Shown: positions 15,962 through 24,492 of the stretch, piece after piece
Layout of the letters: each line of letters begins with the position of its first letter
Position numbering within the stretch: position 1 is the stretch's first letter
From: Anaerolineae bacterium
GTDB lineage: Bacteria; Chloroflexota; Anaerolineae; JAFGEY01
DNA: 27,262 nucleotides
Reading direction: 5' to 3'
Assembly: GCA_016929775.1 (NCBI GenBank)
Contig: JAFGIE010000003.1
Coordinates: 1 to 27,262 of the forward strand
Program-made: the position numbers and the translations under genes
The notes under the pieces: model-generated
Told to the model about the DNA's origin: nothing
The model's input: the letters and a program-made list of their open reading frames with translations, nothing else
Databases searched by the model: none

Positions 15962-17086
15962 CTATCCGTATGCGCCCAGCTCTTTCGCCAAGTCCACGAT
16001 CCGGCCAAAGTTGGCGAGGCTGACTGAATCGGGCACCGAGTGGTCCGACGAAAAGATGTAGCCGCCCGATGCCTTGAGCGCCGGCACCACGGCGCGCATC
16101 TCTGCCTCGATCGCCTCCACGTCGTCCCACAACACGGCATTGATCCCGCCGTGCAGGAGCAGCGCCTGTCCATAGTCGCGCTTGAGTTGCACCGGATCCA
16201 TGCCCGCCTTGACCTCGAGCGGGTTGAGCCCATCGAGGCCGATCTCGATCAGCTCTGGGACAAAGGGGTGGACATCTCCACACGAGTGCAGCGAGGCCAA
16301 GATCCCTTTGGCGTGTGCCCAGTCGATCGCGCGCTTGTGCACCGGCTTGAGCAGCTGGCGGTACATGTCGAGCGAGAAGAACTGGTTGTACTTGTAGCCC
16401 ATGTCGTCGGGCCATCGGATCTCGTCAAACGTATAGCCCGCATCCCAGACCTGCTCCCACAGGGCGATGTTCACGTCCAGGAAGTGGTTGAACATATCCA
16501 CGCACCACTCCGGGTCGGTGAGCATGGCGATCAGGAAGCGCTCCGTGCCGACCATGCGCGAGTGTGTGACGTCGAGCCCGAACCAGAACCCAGCCTGGAT
16601 CCACGCCCCTTGCTCTCGCCACCGGCGATAGTTCGCCTTGAGCCAGTCCCACGGGATGCGGTCCGCCGAACCGGTCATGCGCGCCCGTGCCTCGCGCCAC
16701 TCGTCGGGGCCCTTGACCCTGAAATCGAGCCATTCGGGGGTAGAGGTAATGTGCTTCCAGTTGCGCTGCGTTGCACCCCAGCGCGTGGTGTTGACCACGT
16801 AGGCGTCGGTCTCTTCGATGACCTGCTCGGGGTAGCGCGGACTGGTATCGACGCCGATGCCAACGATGCGGTCGAGCCCAAAGTAATCGACATAGCTGGT
16901 CTGGACCGGCATGCCTTCCTGCTGCCAGCGCGCGATCGTCGTGCTCCAGGGACTGTCGGTGATCGGGATCCGGTCAGCCTCGCGGTGCGCGTACATGCGC
17001 GCCATGCGCTCGTGCGTCGTCATGGGCTTGCGTGTCGTCGTGCGCCCGCCCTTCCTCAACGGTTCGCCTCTCTGGCTGGACGCCAT
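15962..17086 (-). CDS. Uroporphyrinogen decarboxylase-like protein, not HemE
   Basis: A 374-residue protein of the URO-D/MtaA/CmuA superfamily, a beta/alpha barrel. The N-terminal ERMARMYAHREADRIPI (26-42) is the family opening. The HemE active-site motif (R-Q-A-G-R) is missing, so heme synthesis is unlikely. The zinc-type half motif H-x-C-G is present (HSCGD, H267 and C269), as in corrinoid methyltransferases. The later Cys of those enzymes is apparently replaced in IFSSDHSVPDSVS (345-356: D348, H349). ATG 17086 with GAGAGG upstream is chosen, 13 bp after the amylase stop. M22 (17023) would also suit the family. URO-D-like proteins of this kind often sit in sugar-catabolism operons, and their reactions are mostly unknown. 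The cytosolic location is inferred. Confidence 0.8.
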   Translation of the reverse strand: MASSQRGEPLRKGGRTTTRKPMTTHERMARMYAHREADRIPITDSPWSTTIARWQQEGMPVQTSYVDYFGLDRIVGIGVDTSPRYPEQVIEETDAYVVNTTRWGATQRNWKHITSTPEWLDFRVKGPDEWREARARMTGSADRIPWDWLKANYRRWREQGAWIQAGFWFGLDVTHSRMVGTERFLIAMLTDPEWCVDMFNHFLDVNIALWEQVWDAGYTFDEIRWPDDMGYKYNQFFSLDMYRQLLKPVHKRAIDWAHAKGILASLHSCGDVHPFVPELIEIGLDGLNPLEVKAGMDPVQLKRDYGQALLLHGGINAVLWDDVEAIEAEMRAVVPALKASGGYIFSSDHSVPDSVSLANFGRIVDLAKELGAYG

Positions 17087-17099
17087 CTGCCTCTCTCAC

Positions 17100-18740
17100 T
17101 CATCGGTCCATCAGCAGGAGCAGCGACTGCCCGGGTGCAAGGGTGGGCCATGGCACATAGTCGGCGAACGTGCCCCCCTCGGCGACCATCAGCTCGGGCG
17201 CCCGTTCTCCGGACAGCAGGTCACGCATCCGGTATCGGCCTGGCGCCAGGTCGCTGGCGCGCACGTTGAGCCGGTACTCCGACACGGGCTCTTCACCCAG
17301 GTTGTGCACGACGAGGACGTCCTCTGAAGCGCCATGCCGAATGTAGGCGAATACGTGGATGCTGCCCGACAGGACCGGGATCAGGGATCCGGTGCGCAGC
17401 GCGCCATACGCGGAGCGCGCCCGGATCAGGCGCCTGTAGGTGTTGAGGAGCGAACCGTCGTCGCCTGCCTGGTCCGCCACGTTGCGCGTTCGATAGTCAG
17501 GGTTCACGCCCTGCCAAGGGACCGCCGTCGAGAACCCGGCGTGCTCCTCTCCCGACCACTGCATGGGGCGGCGGATGTTCTCGTCCGGCTTTTCGCCGCT
17601 CATGCCGATCTCTTCGCCATAGTAGAGAAAAGGCACGCCCGGCAGCGTCAAATAGATCGCCGCCGCAGTCTTGGCCTTGGTCTCGTCGCCGCGAACCTGG
17701 GACATCACGCGCTCGTGGTCGTGGTTGGTCAAGAAGGTGGCGTACTGCTGGTCCGGGTAGAGCCGCTCCACCTTTTGCGCGATCGAGGTGACCATGCTCG
17801 TCGTCCCTCCCCGGACGCCGTCGAGGATGGCGCTCGCCAAGTCGAACTCGAAGCAGATGTCCAGCTCGTCGCCCACATAGGGCACCACATCCTCGCTGCG
17901 GGTCCAGACTTCGCCCACTGACAGTGCGTGCGGCCTGATGCCCTTGTAGTGGTCGTGCCACGCCTCCAGCCAGTCGTGCGTCTCAGGCGTGTTCTCTTGC
18001 TGCGCGCCGTCCTCGATCAGGTGGCGGACGGCATCCATGCGGAACCCGTCAACGCCCATGTCCTGCAGCCAGAAGCGCGTGACCTCATAGATCTCGTCCG
18101 TCACCGCCGGCGTGCGGTAGTTGAGGTCCGGCATGCCGTCCCAAAAGATGGCATAGTAGTAGGCGTCGCCCCGCGGGTACCACACCGCTTGGCCCCAGGG
18201 ACCGAAGTAGCTCTGCTTCTCGTCGGACCACACGTACCAGTCACGATAGCCGGCGTCTGGTCCCGTCGCCGCGTCGCGGAACCAGGGGTGCTGGTTCGAG
18301 GTGTGGTTGATCACCAGGTCGACGATCACGACAATCCCGCGTTCGTGCGCCTCGTCGACCAGCTGCCGGAAGGTGGCGGCATCCCCATAGTCCGTCTCGA
18401 CCGCATAATAGTCGGTCACGTCGTACCCGTGGTAGCTGGGCGACTCGGTTACGGGCATGAGCCACAACCCCGTGACGCCCAGGTCGTCGCTTGTCTTGGG
18501 GTCGCCGTCGTTCAAGTAGTCGAGCCGCTCGATCAGGCCCGCTAGGTCGCCGATCCCGTCCCCATCGCTGTCCTGGAAACTGCGCACAAAAACCTCGTAG
18601 AAGATGCGCTCGTTCCACCACTGGACGTCCCCTTCCCCTGGGGATGGCGGCGGGGTGATGGGCAGCGCTCGTGGGCCGGTGCGACACCCCGCGAGCGCCG
18701 CGACCACGAGCAGAAGGGCGATCGTCACACGTTTTCTCAT
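17100..18740 (-). CDS. GH13 alpha-amylase family lipoprotein
   Basis: A 546-residue secreted alpha-glucan hydrolase. The signal peptide [19 protein letters not shown] ends in a lipobox with Cys19, followed by a Pro-rich linker to about residue 35. The GH13 barrel shows all conserved regions: DLVINHTS (141-148), GFRMDAVRH (D236 nucleophile), VGEVWT (E277 acid/base) and FLTNHDHER (D341). MPDLNYR and [15 protein letters not shown] are typical of the oligo-1,6-glucosidase/amylase group. A C-terminal beta domain follows. The start at 18740 is preferred over 18755 because GGAGG lies 8 nt upstream. The protein is probably anchored on the outer face of the cytoplasmic membrane and degrades starch- or glycogen-like glucans. 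The exact linkage specificity is not resolved. First gene of a three-gene unit. Confidence 0.92.
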   Translation of the reverse strand: MRKRVTIALLLVVAALAGCRTGPRALPITPPPSPGEGDVQWWNERIFYEVFVRSFQDSDGDGIGDLAGLIERLDYLNDGDPKTSDDLGVTGLWLMPVTESPSYHGYDVTDYYAVETDYGDAATFRQLVDEAHERGIVVIVDLVINHTSNQHPWFRDAATGPDAGYRDWYVWSDEKQSYFGPWGQAVWYPRGDAYYYAIFWDGMPDLNYRTPAVTDEIYEVTRFWLQDMGVDGFRMDAVRHLIEDGAQQENTPETHDWLEAWHDHYKGIRPHALSVGEVWTRSEDVVPYVGDELDICFEFDLASAILDGVRGGTTSMVTSIAQKVERLYPDQQYATFLTNHDHERVMSQVRGDETKAKTAAAIYLTLPGVPFLYYGEEIGMSGEKPDENIRRPMQWSGEEHAGFSTAVPWQGVNPDYRTRNVADQAGDDGSLLNTYRRLIRARSAYGALRTGSLIPVLSGSIHVFAYIRHGASEDVLVVHNLGEEPVSEYRLNVRASDLAPGRYRMRDLLSGERAPELMVAEGGTFADYVPWPTLAPGQSLLLLMDR

Positions 18741-18892
18741 TGCGCGTGCCTCCATTTCACCTTCGAATGTCTGGGCGGTTCACCACGGGAGTGGGAGACC
18801 GGCACGGGCCCGCGATCGACGCCATGGGCTGCGCCGCTTGGCCCCCACGGACCAGGACGACCTCGGGCCGATGGGGTTGGCCTGCCCGGGCG

Positions 18893-20116
18893 CTACTCGA
18901 CCAACAGCCTGTGGAATCGTTTCTTGCCCGCGCGCAGCAAGATCCCGTCTGCGGTCACGTCGTCCGCGCTCAAGACATAGTTCACGTCGGATACGCGTTC
19001 GTCGTTGACGTATGCGCCGCCCTGCTCGATCACGCGGCGTGCCTCACCTCGAGAGCGGGTCAGGCCCGCGTCGGCGAGCACAGCTGCCAGCGGGAGGCCC
19101 TCCGCCAGCTGCGCGCTGGTGACCGTCGTGCTCGGCATGCCGTCCAGGTCGCCGCCCGAGCCGAACGCCGCACGCGCGGCGTCGGTTGCCTCCTGCGCAG
19201 CCGCTTCCCCGTGCGTGAGCGCAGTCGCCTCGTACGCCAGGACCTGCTTGGCCTCGCGGATCTCTGCGCCGCCCAGCCTGCCGAGGTGCGCGATCTCGTC
19301 GAGGGGCAAGGTGGTGAACAGCTTGAGGAACGGGACCACGTCCCGGTCGTCGCAGTTGACCCAGTACTGGTAGTACTCGTAGGGGCTGACCAGATCGGCG
19401 TCGAGCCATACTGCGCCCGTGGCAGACTTGCCCATCTTGGCGCCCGCGGCGGTGGTCAGCAGGGGGAACGTCATGGCGTGCACGGTAGCGCCCTCGACGC
19501 GGCGGATCAGGTCCACGCCGGCGAGGATGTTGCCCCACTGGTCGTCTCCGCCCATCTGCATCGTGCAGCCGTACTCGCGATAGAGCACCAGGTAGTCGTA
19601 CGCCTGGAGGATCTGGTAGTTGAACTCGATGAACGACAGTCCCTTTTCCATGCGCTGCTTGTAGGCCTCTGCAGCGAGCATGCGGTTGACGCTGAAATGT
19701 GCGCCGATGTCGCGCAGGAAGGGGATGTAGCGGAGGGGCATCAACCAGTCCGCGTTGTCCAGCGCCAGCGCGCCGCTCTCGCCAAAGTGGAAGTAGCGGT
19801 CGACCTGGGCGTGGATCGCGCGCCCGTTGGCCCGGATCGCCTCCTCGGACAGCATCTGCCGCATCTCGGTCTTGCCGCTGGGATCGCCGACCATGGTCGT
19901 GCCCCCGCCAGTCAGAAAGATCGGCCTGTGCCCGGCGCGCTGCAGGTGCAGCATGGCCATGATCGGCACCAGGCTCCCGGCGTGCAGGCTGGTTGCCGTG
20001 CTGTCAAACCCGACATAGAAGGTCAGCTGACTCTCGGACAGCGCAGCGCGCACCGCATCCTGATCGGTGACCTGGGCGATGAACCCGCGTTCTACCAGTT
20101 CGTCATACACGTTCAC
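18893..20116 (-). CDS. tyrS: Tyrosyl-tRNA synthetase
   Basis: A 407-residue class Ic aminoacyl-tRNA synthetase that charges tRNA-Tyr. The HIGH-type motif is HAGS (45-48) and the KMSKS-type motif is KMGKS (227-231). Tyrosine-pocket motifs are YVGFDSTATSLHAG (34-47), YQILQAYDY (167-175) and QMGGDDQWGN (187-196). A C-terminal S4 RNA-binding domain spans about 345-407 (GEARRVIEQGGAYVNDERV). The length matches the long-form bacterial TyrRS. It is preceded on the same strand by the dipeptidase with a 71-bp gap that contains a possible promoter. That leader is too short for a T-box. 152 bp separate it from the downstream amylase. Confidence 0.97.
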   Translation of the reverse strand: MNVYDELVERGFIAQVTDQDAVRAALSESQLTFYVGFDSTATSLHAGSLVPIMAMLHLQRAGHRPIFLTGGGTTMVGDPSGKTEMRQMLSEEAIRANGRAIHAQVDRYFHFGESGALALDNADWLMPLRYIPFLRDIGAHFSVNRMLAAEAYKQRMEKGLSFIEFNYQILQAYDYLVLYREYGCTMQMGGDDQWGNILAGVDLIRRVEGATVHAMTFPLLTTAAGAKMGKSATGAVWLDADLVSPYEYYQYWVNCDDRDVVPFLKLFTTLPLDEIAHLGRLGGAEIREAKQVLAYEATALTHGEAAAQEATDAARAAFGSGGDLDGMPSTTVTSAQLAEGLPLAAVLADAGLTRSRGEARRVIEQGGAYVNDERVSDVNYVLSADDVTADGILLRAGKKRFHRLLVE

Positions 20117-20149
20117 GTTAACCCGCTCCTCCGTCCAGTGTTGGCCCCT

Positions 20150-20178
20150 AGTATAGCACGAAACTACGCCGCGGGCGA
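20150..20178 (-). promoter_or_regulatory. Possible tyrS promoter
   Basis: On the minus strand TATACT (20155-20150) is preceded at 17 nt by TCGCCC (20178-20173), a weak -35 box. It overlaps the end of the dipeptidase gap and gives a leader of about 27 nt. The -10 box is good, the -35 box is not. Confidence 0.45.
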
Positions 20179-20187
20179 TCCTGCCTC

Positions 20188-21180
20188 CTACCCCACCACC
20201 TCGCGAAAGACGCGCAGCCAGTTTCCACCCAGGATCTTGCGCACGTCCTCGACTCCGTATCCGCGCGCGAGCAAGCCCGCCGTGATGTTGGGCATCGCGC
20301 TCACGTCTTCCAGGCCCACCGGGGCGGGGCCAAAGAACCCGTCAAAGTCGGATCCGATGCCGACGTGGTCGGCGCCCATCACAGAGACCATGTGGTCGAT
20401 GTGGTCGAGGAGCATGTCGAGCGTGGGGGGATCCTCGCCGTCGGTGATGAAGGGGGGACAGAACACGGCGCCGACGACCCCTCCGCTGCGCGCTACGCCC
20501 TCCAGCTGCTCGTCCGTCAGGTTTCGCGGGACCGGGCAGACGGCGTGGGCATTGGCGTGCGAGGCGACGACCGGCCCCTCGCAGATCTCGAATACGTCGC
20601 GCACGCCCGCCGGCGCCAGGTGTGCGATGTCGACCACCATGCCCAGCCGGTTCATCTCTGCCACGAGACGCACGCCAAACTCGGTCAGCCCACCTCCGGT
20701 GCGCAGCTCGGCTACCCCATCGCCTGCCTGGTTGCGCAGGCTCCAGGTCAGCCCGACCCAGCGTACGCCCAGGCGGTAGACCATGCGCAGCACGGCTAGG
20801 TCGCCCTCCAACCCCTCGGCGCCCTCCATGCTCAGGATCCCGGCGATCATGTCCTTCCCTTTCGCGCGCTCGATGTCCGCGGCGCGCGTCGCCAGGCAGA
20901 GCTCGTCGGCGTTCTCTTGCTGCAGACGATGGAACTGGTCGACGAGCGCCAGGGTCTCGTGCGTGGCGCCGCCCGGTGCGGCGCGGGGCGACACAAAGCA
21001 GGCAAAGTTCTGGGCAGTGACGCCGCCTGCCTTGAGGCGCGGCAGGTCGATGTGGCCCCTGTCGTCGTCAGTGGGGCCCATGGCGAAGGCCCGGCGTCTC
21101 TCAGTGCCGAGTAGCCGCAGCAGGGTGTCGCAGTGACCGTCGATCACGATGCTCTCTTGGTGTGTTGTTGTGGCGTCCAA
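20188..21180 (-). CDS. Membrane dipeptidase (peptidase family M19)
   Basis: A 330-residue metallopeptidase of the renal dipeptidase family, which cleaves dipeptides with a broad range and sometimes beta-lactams or D-amino-acid dipeptides. The binuclear zinc site is complete: DGHCD (H16, D18), SMEGAEG (bridging E119), DIAHLA (H187), SHANA (H208) and GIGSDFDG (D278). The barrel length is usual for the family. No signal peptide is visible, so it is probably cytosolic. The ATG at 21180 has AAGGAG upstream. It is divergent from the histidine phosphatase and upstream of tyrS on the same strand. No clear minus-strand promoter was found in the 157-bp divergent gap. Confidence 0.93.
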   Translation of the reverse strand: MDATTTHQESIVIDGHCDTLLRLLGTERRRAFAMGPTDDDRGHIDLPRLKAGGVTAQNFACFVSPRAAPGGATHETLALVDQFHRLQQENADELCLATRAADIERAKGKDMIAGILSMEGAEGLEGDLAVLRMVYRLGVRWVGLTWSLRNQAGDGVAELRTGGGLTEFGVRLVAEMNRLGMVVDIAHLAPAGVRDVFEICEGPVVASHANAHAVCPVPRNLTDEQLEGVARSGGVVGAVFCPPFITDGEDPPTLDMLLDHIDHMVSVMGADHVGIGSDFDGFFGPAPVGLEDVSAMPNITAGLLARGYGVEDVRKILGGNWLRVFREVVG

Positions 21181-21255
21181 CTTGTCTCCTTGTGTGGTGT
21201 CTCGATCCTGTGTGCGAGCGCCCGCCCTACGGGTCGGCGGACCGCTCGCCCTTGA

Positions 21256-21284
21256 TTGACAATGCCATCGGGCTCATGTACAAT
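21256..21284 (+). promoter_or_regulatory. Near-consensus promoter of the histidine phosphatase gene
   Basis: TTGACA (21256-21261), exactly 17 nt, TACAAT (21279-21284), with a TG just before the -10 box region (extended -10). This is the strongest promoter in the window. The start site would fall near 21291, at the edge of the palindrome at 21293-21312. Confidence 0.85.
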
Positions 21285-21292
21285 CTCGATCA

Positions 21293-21312
21293 CACGACGC
21301 GCGTGCGTCGTG
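21293..21312. repeat. 20-bp inverted repeat at the transcription start
   Basis: CACGACGC-GCGT-GCGTCGTG: perfect 8-nt arms with a 4-nt centre, starting at about +2 of the phosphatase transcript. It could be an operator that blocks a strong promoter, or a 5' stabilising hairpin. Its outer half-sites CACGAC/GTCGTG also occur in the inverted repeat at 10862-10877. Confidence 0.55.
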
Positions 21313-21337
21313 CAATCGCATCTCCCGGGAGGGTATC

Positions 21338-21991
21338 TTGCTCCGCATCCTGCTCATCCGCCATGGTCAGACCAACTGGAACGCCGGCGCCCCGTCGGGC
21401 GAGCACTTTCGGGGGCGGATCGACGTCGGTCTAAACGACAGTGGTCTCGCACAAGCCGAAGCTGTCGCCGACCGGCTGGCGTCGCTCGGCGTCCACGCCG
21501 TGTATGCCAGCCCTCTGCTGCGCGCGATGGATACGGCGCGCCCGATCGCGGAGCGCCACAGCCTCTTGGTCGTGCCCTGGCAAGGCCTGCTCGACATCGA
21601 CTATGGGCAGTGGAGCGGTCGCTCGCACGACGAGGTCGCGGCAGCATGGCCTACGCTTTATCGCCTGTGGCGCACATTGCCCGATCAGGTGCACATCCCG
21701 GGCGGCGAATGCCTGGAGGACGTCCGGCAGCGCTTCGACCTGGGCCTCGGCGAGCTGCTCGCGCGGCACGAGAACCAGGTGGTTGTGCTTGTCGGGCACC
21801 AGGCGGTCAACAAGGTGGCGGTTGCCAGTTTGCTTGGGCTTGGCCTCGGCGCCTTCTGGCGCATCCGGCAGGACACGGGCTGCATCAACCGCTTTGACCA
21901 CGACGGGCAAGCGGCGACCGTGCTCACGCTCAACGAGGTCGATCATCTCCCCGTCCGCCCCCCGGCGCTCGACGAACTGGCGCCTGGCTAG
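21338..21991 (+). CDS. Histidine phosphatase superfamily protein (phosphoglycerate-mutase-like)
   Basis: A 217-residue protein starting at TTG with GGGAGG about 5 nt upstream. The phosphohistidine motif is RHG (R8, H9, G10), the second arginine lies in SPLLRAMDTA, and the second histidine is GHQ (H154). The usual catalytic acid in the E-x-x-x-G-x-W-G segment appears as D (LLDIDYGQWSG, about D86), a conservative change. The family includes broad-specificity phosphatases, alpha-ribazole phosphatase and cofactor-dependent mutases. The length and the PGGEC segment favour a GpmB/CobC-like phosphatase, but the substrate is undetermined. It is convergent with the LysM lipoprotein, with 10 bp between stops. 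Confidence 0.9.
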   Translation: MLRILLIRHGQTNWNAGAPSGEHFRGRIDVGLNDSGLAQAEAVADRLASLGVHAVYASPLLRAMDTARPIAERHSLLVVPWQGLLDIDYGQWSGRSHDEVAAAWPTLYRLWRTLPDQVHIPGGECLEDVRQRFDLGLGELLARHENQVVVLVGHQAVNKVAVASLLGLGLGAFWRIRQDTGCINRFDHDGQAATVLTLNEVDHLPVRPPALDELAPG

Positions 21992-22001
21992 CGCGTCGGC
22001 T

Positions 22002-22712
22002 CTACTCCAGGGACTTGGACGCGTACAATACCGCCTGTTCGTCTGCCAGGATGGCTGTGTCTCCAGCTTCGTCCCACACCGCCTCGTCGCGGTTCCAGTA
22101 CAGGTGCAGGGGGGTGTCTTCGCCCACGCCAGTGTGGACACGTAGCTCAGTCCCCTGGGCCAGGTAGATGTTGGGAAAGACAAACGCGTTTCCCTGCGCA
22201 TCGCGCAGGGTCCACAGGTAAAGCGACAGCGGGCGTCCGCGGTTGGCAATGATCACGGTCTCGGTACTTGGCGCGCCACGCCCGATCACGTCCACGATCT
22301 CGATCTGGGGTGGGATGTCGACCGTGGGGGTCTCGGTCGGCAGAACCGTCGCCGTAGGGAGTGGCGTCGGGCCCGGTATGACCAGCCGCTGCCCCTCCCG
22401 GATCAGGTTGGGATCCTCGATCTGGTTGGCCTTTGCCAGATCCTCGATCGGGATGTCGAACTGGAATGCGATCCCCGAGAGCGAGTCGCCCGATCGGACG
22501 ACGTACACGATCGGCGTTGAGGACGGGGTCGGCGCTGGCTCCGTCGGGGTCGGCACCACCGGCGGGGACGGGGTCGACGTGCGCGTCGGGATCGTGGCGC
22601 GCGAGGGGGTCGGCGTCAGCGTGGGCAGCCCCGTCTCCTTGGGGATACACGCCGAGAGGGCGAGGGCGACGGTGGCCCAGCACGCCATGGCAAGCGCGGT
22701 CTTGTTGTGCAT
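22002..22712 (-). CDS. LysM and lamin-tail-like domain lipoprotein
   Basis: A 236-residue secreted lipoprotein. The signal peptide ends in LALSAC (Cys22). Residues about 30-66 are a Thr/Pro-rich linker (TPTPS-type repeats) that probably spans the wall. A LysM domain at 69-113 (VYVVRSGDSLSGIA through REGQRLVIP) should bind peptidoglycan or a related glycan. After a second Pro/Thr linker, residues about 135-230 form a beta-rich domain like a lamin-tail domain (QIEIVDVIGRG, ETVIIANRGR, DTPLHLYWN). The ATG at 22712 has GGGGAG 6 nt upstream and lies 3 bp after the stop of the spermidine-synthase-like gene, so the two form an operon. This domain order is common in Chloroflexota. Its ligand is unknown. 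Confidence 0.88.
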   Translation of the reverse strand: MHNKTALAMACWATVALALSACIPKETGLPTLTPTPSRATIPTRTSTPSPPVVPTPTEPAPTPSSTPIVYVVRSGDSLSGIAFQFDIPIEDLAKANQIEDPNLIREGQRLVIPGPTPLPTATVLPTETPTVDIPPQIEIVDVIGRGAPSTETVIIANRGRPLSLYLWTLRDAQGNAFVFPNIYLAQGTELRVHTGVGEDTPLHLYWNRDEAVWDEAGDTAILADEQAVLYASKSLE

Positions 22713-22715
22713 CGC

Positions 22716-24299
22716 TCACTCCCCTACCAGCAGGTAGTGCAGGATGATCGCGTTCGTCAGCTGCTCGACCGGCGCGCGATCGTCGGTAAAGACCAAGCCA
22801 TCTCCCACCAAGGGATGCGGGTTAGCTGCTGTTCGGGCGATCGCGGCGTGGAGGAAGGGATGGTCGACGTAGGCCAAGTTCGCGGTCAGGTTGGCGGGCT
22901 GGGTCGCGTGCGGCGTCGCGACGATCACGGTGTTAAAGGTGTCGGGCAGGTTGACTGCGTGCACGGAGGCAAAGTGCGCGCCCAGCGTGGCGGCGATCGC
23001 CTCGACCATGCGATAGTCACTCTCGGTGCGCCCGACGTTGACGGCGATCACGCCTGTGGGGGTCAGGCGTGCGCGGGCGAGCGCAAAGAACTCGCTCGTC
23101 GCGAGCTGGAAGGGGATGTAGGGCAGGCGGTAGGCGTCGACCACGATCAGGTCGTAGCGCTGCTCGGTCTGTTCGAGGTAGTAGCGCCCATCCATGGTGT
23201 ACACGTGCAGGTTGGGAATGTCCATCGAAAAGTACGCCCGTCCGACCTCGACGATCGCCGGGTCGATCTCGACGCCGTCGATCGGGATCGGGCCATAGGC
23301 AGCGGTAGCCTGTCGCGCCACGGTGCCGCCGGCGAGGCCGATCACGCACACGCGCCGCACCTGCTGCGGGGTAAAGGGCGGCGGATTGAAAAAGGGCGCG
23401 ATCGTCATCGTGTCCCACGTGCCCGTCGTCGCCAACGACCGTGGGTCATAGATCGAGTGCACGCCCTGCCCCTCGTTCAGCATCAGGTAGCGCACTCCGG
23501 CGACCTCGAGCACCTGGATGTAGTTGTAGCGCGACTCGCGCTCTGCGATCATGCGCGCGTCGGCCTTGACCACCCGCTGTGGAAAGGCTATCGCCAGGGC
23601 GCCGACGCAGACCAGCAACGCCGCGCCGACCAGCAGGTGCCGCGTCCGGCGGTGCAGGGCGAGCCCGAGGAGAGAGACGGCGAACAGCAGGGCCGAGAAC
23701 AACAGAAAGGTACGCGCCGTGCCGATCGCGGGAATCGTGAGCAGAACCGGGAGAAAGGTCCCCAGGATGCTGCCTACCGTCGAGAGGGCATAGACTCGGC
23801 CTGCGCTGCTCCCCGCGGACCGGATCTGCTTGGTCACCAGCCGGATCGCAAAGGGAGAGACACAGCCCAGCAGCGTGATCGAGGGCGCAAACAGCACGAG
23901 CACGGCGACGAGCGACCCACCGATCTGGACGGCGTCCGCGAAGGCGAGCTCGATCCCGGTACGCGCAAAAGCGCGCTGCGCGCCGCGCAGGATGGGCGCC
24001 GCGATCAGCGGGGTCAGGCCGATCAGCGTGGCAGCGACCGTCGTGATCGCATACAGCGTCTCCACGCGCGGGCTGCGGTCGGCCCATCGACCTCCTAACG
24101 CCGCGCCGACGGTGAGGTAGATCAGGATCAGGCCGATCAGGTTGGCCCATACCAGGATCGAGTCGCCAAAGTAGGGCCCCAGCAGGCGTGAGGCAGCCAT
24201 CTCGACAGCCATCGTCGTCATGCCGCTCACGAACACGACGAGGAACAAGAGCCCCGTGCCCGTGCGGCGGGCCCGGGTGGCGCGCGTGGTCTCGGGCAA
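22716..24299 (-). CDS. Membrane-embedded spermidine-synthase-like protein
   Basis: A 527-residue protein with two parts. Residues about 15-240 hold around seven membrane helices (first helix LLFLVVFVSGMTTMAVEMA; SRLLGPYFGDS loop). Residues about 255-527 form a Rossmann aminopropyltransferase-like domain: VCVIGLAGGTVARQ (317-330), DGVEIDPAIVEVGRAYF (341-357), TMDGRYYL (368-375), YDLIVVDAYRLPYIP (382-396). The spermidine-synthase D-P-x-G-P element is replaced by DAYRLPYIP, so polyamine synthesis is uncertain. The start is set at TTG 24299, just after GAGGGGGA and about 46 nt downstream of the predicted transcription start. Longer frames to 24575 run through the promoter. It is translationally close to the LysM lipoprotein gene. 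Such membrane-fused homologues are widespread with unclear substrates. Confidence 0.85.
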   Translation of the reverse strand: MPETTRATRARRTGTGLLFLVVFVSGMTTMAVEMAASRLLGPYFGDSILVWANLIGLILIYLTVGAALGGRWADRSPRVETLYAITTVAATLIGLTPLIAAPILRGAQRAFARTGIELAFADAVQIGGSLVAVLVLFAPSITLLGCVSPFAIRLVTKQIRSAGSSAGRVYALSTVGSILGTFLPVLLTIPAIGTARTFLLFSALLFAVSLLGLALHRRTRHLLVGAALLVCVGALAIAFPQRVVKADARMIAERESRYNYIQVLEVAGVRYLMLNEGQGVHSIYDPRSLATTGTWDTMTIAPFFNPPPFTPQQVRRVCVIGLAGGTVARQATAAYGPIPIDGVEIDPAIVEVGRAYFSMDIPNLHVYTMDGRYYLEQTEQRYDLIVVDAYRLPYIPFQLATSEFFALARARLTPTGVIAVNVGRTESDYRMVEAIAATLGAHFASVHAVNLPDTFNTVIVATPHATQPANLTANLAYVDHPFLHAAIARTAANPHPLVGDGLVFTDDRAPVEQLTNAIILHYLLVGE

Positions 24300-24351
24300 G
24301 GGTCCCCCTCTCACGCCCAAGCGCCCACACAGGGGGCGACGATTGCGACGT

Positions 24352-24380
24352 ATTATACTCTGTTTGAGGGACATGGGCAA
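24352..24380 (-). promoter_or_regulatory. Sigma70-type promoter of the spermidine-synthase-like/LysM operon
   Basis: On the minus strand TTGCCC (24380-24375), 17 nt, TATAAT (24357-24352). Identical hexamers and spacing to the promoter at 10801-10829. It sets an upper limit near 24345 for the coding start of the gene below. Confidence 0.8.
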
Positions 24381-24492
24381 GAGCGATTGGGGCGGAGCTC
24401 GCCAAATGGCAGGCTGGGGAACCGGCGCCGCCACTGGGCTTGCGGGCGCGTCATGGCGGAAGGGGTGCGTCCGCGGTTGCGGCGTAGGGGTG

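Noticed and set aside
15962..17086. HemE (uroporphyrinogen decarboxylase of heme synthesis)
   Set aside because: The R-Q-A-G-R active-site segment is missing and no other heme gene is nearby.
22024..22029. TACAAT inside the LysM lipoprotein gene
   Set aside because: It lies on the plus strand, opposite the gene's coding strand, with no matching -35 box and no plus-strand gene downstream.
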